Assembly: GCA_900766325.1 (NCBI GenBank)
Contig: CAAFVA010000010.1
Coordinates: 1-8,531, forward strand
DNA: 8,531 bases
Direction of reading: 5' to 3'
From: Bacilli bacterium
GTDB lineage: Bacteria; Bacillota_I; Bacilli_A; RF39; UBA660
In this document: in pieces, positions 1-6,149 of the stretch
Layout: the number at the start of each line of letters is the position of its first letter
How positions within the stretch are numbered: the first letter of the stretch is position 1
Translations under genes and position numbers: made by a program
The notes under the pieces: generated by a model
Databases searched by the model: none
What the model saw: the letters and a program-made list of their open reading frames with translations, nothing else
Told to the model about the DNA's origin: nothing

Positions 1-40
1 TATATAATAAACAAATAAAAATAAAGTTTTTTTAAACAGT

Positions 41-1099
41 TTACATTTTTTCTTTAACTTTTTTTATTTTAACCGAAATTTCACTTTTATAAGATTTAAT
101 GATTGACATTATGACTATGGTAAGTGGTAGCGCAAGAACAATTCCTATAAATCCAAATAAAGCTCCTCCTGCGAAAACGGCAAATATAGTTAGAAGTGGT
201 GGCACCCTATTAGTTTTTCCATATATTTTTGGCGATATTATATAACCGTCAATGTTAGGAAATACTAAAGTTACTATAAGGGTTAAAATAAATAACTTAG
301 GTGAAACAACCGATGCTATTATAAGAGCAATAACGTTCGTTATAATTCCTCCAAAATAAGGAATGACGGTTGTTATACAAGCAAGTGTTCCAATCAATAA
401 AAAGTTTGGGTGACCGATGATAAAGAAAACGCTGGTGTATTCAAAAAATTGTATGATCATAAGAATTCCAATACCTTTTAAATAAGAAGTTATTTCTTTA
501 TCTATGTTTGATATTAAAACGTATTTTTTACGGTTTGTTTTTATCAAGAAATTTTTAATTTTATATCTTATTTTTTCCATATCAACTAAAAAATAAACGG
601 ACGCTATGAAAACAATTATAAACTTTGATATAAAATCAACCGATTTTACTAATACTCCAACAAAAGCCCCGTTTGAAATGAAAGTACTAGCGTCCTTTAT
701 GAGTCTGTTAGAAAACTCTTTAAGCATGTCATTAATAACGTTTGTGTTCACACCTAATTTTGCGGTTAAATCAGACGATATTTTTTCTAGGTTTGATAAA
801 AGGTTTATCAACTGATTAAAAAATAGTGGTACAACGTAGTAAAGTGTAAGTCCAAACACTAATAAAATTACGATAATTATTATAAATACAGCTAACATTT
901 TAGGTATTCTTTTTTTCGTAAGATATTTTAAAAAAGGATATAAAACGTACGCGACTAAAAAGGCTATAATAAACGGCAAAATGATTCCAAGAATCTTAAA
1001 GAAAGCACCTAACCATAGACTCCTCATTAAAAATAATAAGTATACAATACCCAATACAAGTAAAATGTTTAAGTACTTGAAATTTATGTTTTTTTTCAT
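41..1099 (-). CDS. AI-2E/PerM-family multi-pass membrane transporter
   Basis: This 352-residue protein has about eight hydrophobic segments (roughly 10-30, 35-56, 66-92, 154-175, 206-228, 232-262, 267-283 and 300-336), as in the AI-2E transporter family (PF01594). The family signature is in the C-terminal third: a VIPYFGG turn (245-251), then DGYIISPKIYGK (284-295), and a Gly-rich GGALFGFIGIVLALPL stretch (311-326). A soluble, charged region lies between helices 3 and 4 (about 93-150), as is usual. Members have been linked to export of autoinducer-2, ion antiport and other substrates, so the substrate here is open. The start is ATG at 1097-1099, with a GAGGA ribosome site at 1106-1110, six bases upstream and inside dtd. 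The gene overlaps the dtd stop by four bases (ATGA), so it is probably translationally coupled as the last gene of the operon. The short tail 1-40 holds no convincing terminator hairpin. The family call is strong; the function is not. Confidence 0.9.
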   Translation of the reverse strand: MKKNINFKYLNILLVLGIVYLLFLMRSLWLGAFFKILGIILPFIIAFLVAYVLYPFLKYLTKKRIPKMLAVFIIIIVILLVFGLTLYYVVPLFFNQLINLLSNLEKISSDLTAKLGVNTNVINDMLKEFSNRLIKDASTFISNGAFVGVLVKSVDFISKFIIVFIASVYFLVDMEKIRYKIKNFLIKTNRKKYVLISNIDKEITSYLKGIGILMIIQFFEYTSVFFIIGHPNFLLIGTLACITTVIPYFGGIITNVIALIIASVVSPKLFILTLIVTLVFPNIDGYIISPKIYGKTNRVPPLLTIFAVFAGGALFGFIGIVLALPLTIVIMSIIKSYKSEISVKIKKVKEKM

Positions 1100-1542
1100 G
1101 AGAAATCCTCGCTATCAATAATAATGGTCACCGGCCCGTCATTTAAAAGACTAACTTTCATATCTGCACCAAACATTCCGGTTGCAACTGGTACGTTGTA
1201 TGTTTTTAACTCCTCGTTAAATAGATCATATAATTTTTTTGCTTCATCATAGGCAAGAGCCTTTGAAAAAGAAGGCCTTCTTCCATCCAACTTGGCATAA
1301 AGGGTAAATTGTGAAACCGAAAGGATGCTTCCTGAAACCGTTTTTATATCCAAGTTCATTTTTTCATTTTCATCTTCAAAAATTCTTAAATCAATTATTT
1401 TTTTAGCAATTTTCTTTATAACGTTATAATCATCACCATCGGTAAATCCGGCAAATAAAACGTAGCCTTCATCAATGTTTGCAATTTTTTCATTATTAAC
1501 CGTGATGCTAGCTTTTTTACACCTTTGAATTACTACCTTCAT
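1096..1542 (-). CDS. dtd: D-aminoacyl-tRNA deacylase (D-Tyr-tRNA deacylase)
   Basis: Dtd is a cytoplasmic homodimer that hydrolyses D-amino acids (and glycine mischarged on tRNA-Ala) from tRNA, preventing their use in translation. The 148-residue length is typical. The hallmark motifs are present: SQFTLYA at 77-83 followed by GRRPSF (87-92), and the C-terminal GADM (125-128) and NDGPVT (134-139). GPVT is the Gly-cisPro motif that reaches into the partner subunit's active site and excludes L-amino acids. The N-terminus MKVVIQR also matches the family. The ATG at 1540-1542 overlaps the relA stop by one base (TAATG), and AAGGGG at 1552-1557 sits nine bases upstream. The stop is TGA at 1096-1098, which shows that UGA is a stop codon here. 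relA-dtd adjacency is common in Firmicutes. Nothing suggests damage. Confidence 0.96.
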   Translation of the reverse strand: MKVVIQRCKKASITVNNEKIANIDEGYVLFAGFTDGDDYNVIKKIAKKIIDLRIFEDENEKMNLDIKTVSGSILSVSQFTLYAKLDGRRPSFSKALAYDEAKKLYDLFNEELKTYNVPVATGMFGADMKVSLLNDGPVTIIIDSEDFS

Positions 1543-3701
1543 TATTTATTACCCCTTTCAACTGATGTTACGTAAGGCAACTGACTAATGATTGATATAT
1601 ACTTATTTAATTTATCTACGTCTTCTATTAAAACATCAATGTCAAACACGTTATAATCCGTATTACTAATGGTATTAACACTTTTTACGCCAATGTTTAA
1701 AGAAGTGGTTTTTGATATTATTTCCAAAAGTAAGTTTTCTTTTTTTTCGGCATAAATCAAAACGTTAGTAACGTACTTTCTGATACTGTTTGGATTCCAT
1801 TTTGCACTAATTATACGATCGGTTATGTTACAAACGTTATAACAATTGTTACGGTGAATGGTTATTCCGTTACCTTTTGATATGTAACCTACTATTTGGT
1901 CTCCTTTAACGGGCTTACAGCACCCACCAAAGCTCACCTTTAAATCATCCATACCATCAATAATTATGTCACCAGAAGCTTGCATATCCTTAGAAGAATA
2001 TTTTAAAACCTTATCAATTATTTTTTTCTCTTCCTCTTCTTCACCTAGCAACATCTTAATTATTTGGGTCGGGTTATATTTTCCGATTCCCAACTCGTAA
2101 TATAAGTCGTTTTCATTATTTAACCCTAGTTTATCTAGTACGTAAGAAACGTTTTCAGAAGTCATTGCATCGTTAAAAGATACTTTTTTTCTTCTCATCG
2201 TTTTGATTAATTGGTCTTTTCCGCTTGCGATTAACTCATCTTTATCTATTTTGCTAAAAAAGGTTTTAATTTTATTTTTTGCACTTGTAGTATAAGCAAT
2301 ACTCATCCATTCTTTGGAAGGACCCTTACTGTTTTTATTGGTGTTTATTTTAACAATATCACCATCTTTTAATTTATAATCAAGTGGTACGATGTTTCCG
2401 TTTACGATTGCACCAATCATTTGATGACCTACGCTTGTATGAACCCGGTAAGCAAAATCAACTGGTGTAGATCCTAAAGGAAGTTCAAAAACATCACCTT
2501 TTGGGGTATATACATATATGTTGTTTGAGTTAAAAACCTCATTTTTAACGGTGTTAACAAACTCTTCACCTTCTACTTGTTGCTCGTTTAATTCTATGAT
2601 TGATCTAAACGATTTTAGTTTTTGCTCCATTTGGTTAGTTTGGTTAACTCCGTTTTCTTTATATGACCAGTGAGACGCAAAACCATATTCAGCAACTTTA
2701 TCCATTTCATAGGTTCTAATTTGAATTTCAAATAACTTTCCGTCAACGCCAAAAACCGTAGTATGAAGCGATTGATATCCGTTAGCTTTAGGACGCGCTA
2801 TATAATCTTTAAACCTTCTTGGAACTGGTTTGTATTTTGCATGGATAAGACCTAGAGCTAAATAACATTCAGACTCAGTATTTACTAAAAATCTAAGTGC
2901 TAAAATATCATATATTTGATTAAACGTCTTGCCCTTTTGGAGCTTGTTATATATACTGTAGACGCTTTTTGTTCTTCCTTTCATTTCATGCGGAATGTTG
3001 TTGTCAGAAAGTATTTTAGAAACGCTTTGCATCATCTCTTCGACAGCATCATCAAGCTCTTGTCTTGACTGACTAAGCTTTTCCAAAATATCACTGTATA
3101 CGTCTGGTTTCCAATATTTTAAACACAAATCTTCAAGCTCGCTTTTGATTTTATTAATACCCAACCGGTGTGCAATTGGAGCTAATATCTCAAGCGTTTC
3201 TTTTGCTTTTTCCTTTCTTTTGTTTTCCGGAATAGCCCATAAAGTTCTCATGTTATGAAGTCGGTCCGCAATTTTTAAAATTATTATTCTAACGTCCCCA
3301 GATAATCCAACCAATATTTTTTTGTGGTATGATGCTAACGCCTCGCTGTCAGCCGAAAGACTAAGTCTGTTTATTTTAGAAATTCCGTCCACCAAGTCCG
3401 TTACGTCCTTACCAAACTCTTTTTCTACTTCTTCAATTGATACGTTTGAGAAGTTTATCACGTCGTGTAAAAGCGCCGTTGCAAGCGTTTGGCTATCCGC
3501 GTAAATACCGGTTAGGATCATCGCCACGTTTAAAGGATGAAGAATGTAATCATCACCCGTTAGTCTTGTTTGACCAGCATGTGCTTTTGAAGCAAATTGA
3601 TAAGCCCGTTTAATTAGACTTATATCCTCTTCGTTTTTTATATACGTCTTCGCTTTATTTAATAAGTCATCTAACGTATACGCTTCTTCCTCTTGCTTCA
3701 T
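1542..3701 (-). CDS. relA: Long RelA/SpoT homologue, (p)ppGpp synthetase with altered hydrolase site
   Basis: This is a 719-residue ribosome-linked stringent-response enzyme with the full Rel layout. The HD hydrolase domain (about 30-185) keeps the metal ligands H55, H79-D80 and D146. The synthetase domain (about 235-350) keeps D265, RFKD (296-299), the NGYQSLH motif with Y309, and E325. A TGS domain follows (about 389-452), then a Cys-Cys zinc-finger domain (C594, C595, H616, C620) and an ACT/RRM domain (about 646-716). The synthetase site therefore looks competent, and RFKD is the form found in bifunctional Rel enzymes. The oddity is at residues 83-84: the Glu-Asp that normally follows HDV(V/I) and is needed for ppGpp hydrolysis is Asn-Phe. 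I infer weak or absent hydrolase activity. The ATG is at 3699-3701, with AGGAG (3712-3716) ten bases upstream. The secDF stop lies 17 bp away and dtd overlaps by one base. The family is certain; mono- versus bifunctionality is not. Confidence 0.97.
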   Translation of the reverse strand: MKQEEEAYTLDDLLNKAKTYIKNEEDISLIKRAYQFASKAHAGQTRLTGDDYILHPLNVAMILTGIYADSQTLATALLHDVINFSNVSIEEVEKEFGKDVTDLVDGISKINRLSLSADSEALASYHKKILVGLSGDVRIIILKIADRLHNMRTLWAIPENKRKEKAKETLEILAPIAHRLGINKIKSELEDLCLKYWKPDVYSDILEKLSQSRQELDDAVEEMMQSVSKILSDNNIPHEMKGRTKSVYSIYNKLQKGKTFNQIYDILALRFLVNTESECYLALGLIHAKYKPVPRRFKDYIARPKANGYQSLHTTVFGVDGKLFEIQIRTYEMDKVAEYGFASHWSYKENGVNQTNQMEQKLKSFRSIIELNEQQVEGEEFVNTVKNEVFNSNNIYVYTPKGDVFELPLGSTPVDFAYRVHTSVGHQMIGAIVNGNIVPLDYKLKDGDIVKINTNKNSKGPSKEWMSIAYTTSAKNKIKTFFSKIDKDELIASGKDQLIKTMRRKKVSFNDAMTSENVSYVLDKLGLNNENDLYYELGIGKYNPTQIIKMLLGEEEEEKKIIDKVLKYSSKDMQASGDIIIDGMDDLKVSFGGCCKPVKGDQIVGYISKGNGITIHRNNCYNVCNITDRIISAKWNPNSIRKYVTNVLIYAEKKENLLLEIISKTTSLNIGVKSVNTISNTDYNVFDIDVLIEDVDKLNKYISIISQLPYVTSVERGNK

Positions 3702-3718
3702 TTTATTATCACTCCTAA

Positions 3719-5881
3719 TTATTTTTTATTAAGCTTTCTTGATTCAATTAAATACCATATTTGACCCGCTAGTAAAATTGATGAATATGCACCAGCACAA
3801 AGACCAAAAATCATGGCAATATTAAACGTAAATATTCCTTTGCCACCTAAAATTATTAAGCATATAACCGGAATAAGCGTGGTAATTGTCGTATACATTG
3901 ATCTAGTAAAGGTACCTGAAACACTATCATCTACAATCTTTTTTAAAACGTCTTTAGTAATTTTACCCTTAACCCTGGTTTTATTTTCTCTTATTCTGTC
4001 GAACACGACGATCGTGTTATTTATTGAGTATCCAACGATTGTTAAAATTGCCGCGATAAATATTACGTTTACTTCTATTTTAAATAGCGAGAATAATATC
4101 ATAACAAACAAAACATCATGAATAAGCGCGATTATCGAAGATATAGCGTAACTAAACTTAAACCTAAACGATATGTATATTATAATGCCTATCATCGCGA
4201 TTAAAACCGAATATATAGCATTCTTTATTAAATCTTGTTTAACCAAATTCGTTACAACGTTTATCTCGCAAGTCGCATTATAATTATCTTCAAAATAACT
4301 GCTTACCTTGTTTATTCCTTCTTCATTAAGCTCGGAATTTAAAACTACGTATGTCTCATCATCTTCTTGTTTTCGAACTGAAAAAACCTCGTATCCTAAT
4401 TTATCAAAATCCTTTTCAACTTCACTTTCCGAAATATTATCGGCTTTTATGGTAACGTCCGTTCCCGCTCTAAAATCAATTCCAAGATTAAAACCATTTA
4501 TTGCTAATAATATTAATCCTAATATTAAATAAATAAGCGTTATCGTAAAACATTTTTTAGTTAGTCCTACGGCATCAATTTTTATATTCTTTCTTTCTTT
4601 ATTTTTCTTTTCGTATCTTACAAATTTATTTGGTTTTTTATCAAAATATTTAGTTTTAACAAAAGTTTTAAGAATTTTACGGTTAATAAACACCATTACA
4701 AACATCGTTGCAAAAATGGTAATAATTAACATGGTTGCAAATCCTTTGACCGAACTCTCACCAAAAATAAATAATACGATTGCAACTATTAAAGTGGTTA
4801 CGTTTGCATCAAAAATGCTACTCCATGACTCTTTATTACCACTTTCAAAAGCACTAGGTAAGCTTTTACCACCTCTTAATTCTTCTTTTATACGTTCGTT
4901 TGTAATAACACAAGAATCAACTGCCATACCAATACCTAGAATAAGTGCCGCGATTGAAGGAAGCGTTAAAACCCCACCGATAAGCCAAAAAACTCCCATT
5001 ACTAAAAGCATGTAAAATAATAGGTTAATTCCAGAAATAAAACCTGAGAATCTATATAATATAGTCATGAAAACGATTACTAAAACCATACCTAAAACAC
5101 CCGCTATAAAGGTTTCAATAAGTACGTCATCACCATACGATGCATCGACGTTTTGACTTGAGATCTCCGTTAGTTTAGTAGAAATAGAGCCCGCGTTAAT
5201 ACTAGTTGCAAGATCTTCAGCTTCTTCTTTTTCAAAATTACCAGTTATTATAACATCGGAAGAAAAGCCTTGTGATACCGTCGCCGCAGACAAACAGTCG
5301 CTTCCTTCGGTTCCACACGTTTCTTGATCCTTGGCATATGAATTTACACCCGACTCAAAATTATACCAAATAACCATGACGTTTTCACCATTCGTTCTTT
5401 GACTAATTTCGGTTGTGACCTCTAAAAACTTTTCCTTATCCGCAACCTGAAGTGAAATAGCTGGTGCCCCACTTTCATCATATGATAATCTAGCACCACT
5501 AATAACGCTAGAATCCATTAATAGTTTGTCATCAACGTCCCTAAAAGACACGTTAGCAACGTTTGATAACGCTTCTCTTGCCCCTTCAATGTCAGTTACT
5601 CCAGCAAGTTTAACCCTTATTCGGTCATTACCCTCAATGGTTATTTCTGGTTCGGTAACACCTAAAGAATCAACGTTTCTTTTTAAAACGTCATACGTAC
5701 TATTTAAGTCATCGCTTGTCAAAGACTTGCCATCACTTCTTTTTACTTGATACAAAACTTCAAATCCGCCTCTTAAATCAAGACCAAATTTCATACCATT
5801 GAAAAGTGGTATGTATAACAAGCTAAAAATAATTAATACCACTAAAAATACCAATAGTCTTTTTATAAAATTTTTCTTCAT
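3719..5881 (-). CDS. secDF: Fused SecDF protein-export membrane protein
   Basis: This 720-residue RND-family fusion of SecD and SecF works with SecYEG, using the proton gradient to pull exported proteins outward. The SecD half begins with a first helix (9-27), then LDLRGG (34-39) and a large extracellular P1 region to about 250. Five further helices follow, with GMAVDSC (318-324), ERIKEELRGG (329-338) and WSSIFDANVTT (353-363). A basic cytoplasmic linker (about 400-440) joins the SecF half: a helix (445-462), GIDFRAGT (467-474), the P4 domain, and helices with GYSINNTIVVFDRIREN (617-633). SecD D322 and SecF R660, both tied to proton movement, are present. The Asp expected in SINDT is Asn622, and the Asn of VDAN is Cys324. 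The ATG at 5879-5881 is preceded nine bases upstream by AAAGGA (5891-5896). This is the first gene of the operon. Fused SecDF is usual in Bacilli. Confidence 0.96.
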   Translation of the reverse strand: MKKNFIKRLLVFLVVLIIFSLLYIPLFNGMKFGLDLRGGFEVLYQVKRSDGKSLTSDDLNSTYDVLKRNVDSLGVTEPEITIEGNDRIRVKLAGVTDIEGAREALSNVANVSFRDVDDKLLMDSSVISGARLSYDESGAPAISLQVADKEKFLEVTTEISQRTNGENVMVIWYNFESGVNSYAKDQETCGTEGSDCLSAATVSQGFSSDVIITGNFEKEEAEDLATSINAGSISTKLTEISSQNVDASYGDDVLIETFIAGVLGMVLVIVFMTILYRFSGFISGINLLFYMLLVMGVFWLIGGVLTLPSIAALILGIGMAVDSCVITNERIKEELRGGKSLPSAFESGNKESWSSIFDANVTTLIVAIVLFIFGESSVKGFATMLIITIFATMFVMVFINRKILKTFVKTKYFDKKPNKFVRYEKKNKERKNIKIDAVGLTKKCFTITLIYLILGLILLAINGFNLGIDFRAGTDVTIKADNISESEVEKDFDKLGYEVFSVRKQEDDETYVVLNSELNEEGINKVSSYFEDNYNATCEINVVTNLVKQDLIKNAIYSVLIAMIGIIIYISFRFKFSYAISSIIALIHDVLFVMILFSLFKIEVNVIFIAAILTIVGYSINNTIVVFDRIRENKTRVKGKITKDVLKKIVDDSVSGTFTRSMYTTITTLIPVICLIILGGKGIFTFNIAMIFGLCAGAYSSILLAGQIWYLIESRKLNKK

Positions 5882-5890
5882 TTTTTACCA

Positions 5891-5896
5891 TCCTTT
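5891..5896 (-). promoter_or_regulatory. Ribosome binding site of secDF
   Basis: On the minus strand this reads AAAGGA, nine bases before the ATG at 5881. It fixes the start of secDF and shows the normal strength and spacing of ribosome sites in this genome. That is the standard against which the flippase gene at 6150, which lacks such a site, should be compared. Confidence 0.8.
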
Positions 5897-5937
5897 AATA
5901 AATATTTAAATGAATAATATCATTTTTAACCTCTTTT

Positions 5938-5966
5938 ATTATATAACATCTAACGTATAAAATCAA
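5938..5966 (-). promoter_or_regulatory. Sigma-A-type promoter of the secDF-relA-dtd operon
   Basis: On the minus strand the -35 box is TTGATT (5966-5961) and the -10 box is a perfect TATAAT (5943-5938), separated by exactly 17 bp. Transcription should start near 5931, giving an untranslated leader of about 50 nt before the secDF ATG. No other promoter this good was seen inside the operon, where gene spacing is minimal, so all four genes are probably read from here. The call rests on box match and spacing only. Confidence 0.65.
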
Positions 5967-5995
5967 AGATAACAAAAGAATTAAATTAATTTTTT

Positions 5996-6024
5996 TAGAC
6001 AATAAAAAAACATACGATTAAAAT
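5996..6024 (+). promoter_or_regulatory. Sigma-A-type promoter facing the flippase gene
   Basis: The -35 box is TAGACA (5996-6001) and the -10 box is TAAAAT (6019-6024). Each differs from consensus at one base, and the spacer is 17 bp. The predicted start is near 6031, giving a leader of about 120 nt before the ATG at 6150. It stands back to back with the secDF promoter, with 29 bp between the two -35 boxes. A weaker alternative closer to the gene is TTGTTA (6102-6107) with TAAAAT (6125-6130), also 17 bp apart. A lone TATAAT at 6139-6144 has no good -35 box. Confidence 0.5.
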
Positions 6025-6091
6025 ACCGTGTTCTTCCCTTTTTTAATAGTTTTAATCACGCTTGATATTTTACATGAAAGGACCTTGATTT

Positions 6092-6127
6092 ATGCGTGTT
6101 ATTGTTAACCAAAAAAACATTAATTAA
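6092..6127 (+). CDS. Possible 11-residue leader peptide
   Basis: This short frame encodes MRVIVNQKNIN and ends in TAA (6125-6127). It is preceded nine bases upstream by AAAGGA (6077-6082), the same ribosome site and spacing used by secDF. It lies in the predicted leader of the flippase gene, and its stop is 22 bases before that gene's ATG. The flippase gene has no ribosome site, so ribosomes may arrive by reinitiation from this frame. CACGC (6057-6061) can pair with GCGTG (6094-6098), which would cover its start codon. It is not a broken N-terminus of the flippase, because an in-frame TAA at 6141-6143 blocks any extension. Such a short frame could arise by chance; the ribosome site is the only real support. 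Confidence 0.3.
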   Translation: MRVIVNQKNIN

Positions 6128-6149
6128 AATTAAAAACATATAATTTAGC

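Noticed and set aside
1..40. Terminator after the AI-2E-family gene
   Set aside because: The minus strand has T-rich sequence, but only 4-5 bp A/T stems with no G-C core; a terminator may lie outside the window.
606..815. Plus-strand open frame opposite the AI-2E-family gene, and similar antisense frames at 3322-3504, 3813-4121, 4308-4532, 4716-5015, 5526-5750, 6056-6241 (minus), 6557-6805 (minus) and 7662-7859 (minus)
   Set aside because: Each lies wholly or mostly within or opposite a well-supported gene, lacks a proper ribosome site and shows no family-like pattern; they are by-products of the AT-rich coding sequence.
1096..1098. Possible use of UGA as tryptophan, as in Mycoplasma
   Set aside because: TGA ends dtd exactly at the family's usual length, and the long genes use TGG for Trp with no in-frame TGA.
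5906..5934. Five-codon upstream frame (MILFI) with AGAGG before secDF, and an AAATGA/TCATTT inverted repeat at 5908-5925
   Set aside because: The predicted transcript start (near 5931) falls within the AGAGG, so the site would probably not be transcribed, and the stem is nearly all A/T.
6016..6057. Inverted repeat GATTAAAA (6016-6023) and TTTTAATC (6050-6057) as an operator or attenuator
   Set aside because: It is mostly A/T, its left arm overlaps the -10 box and lies before the predicted transcript start, and such pairs are expected by chance in this composition.
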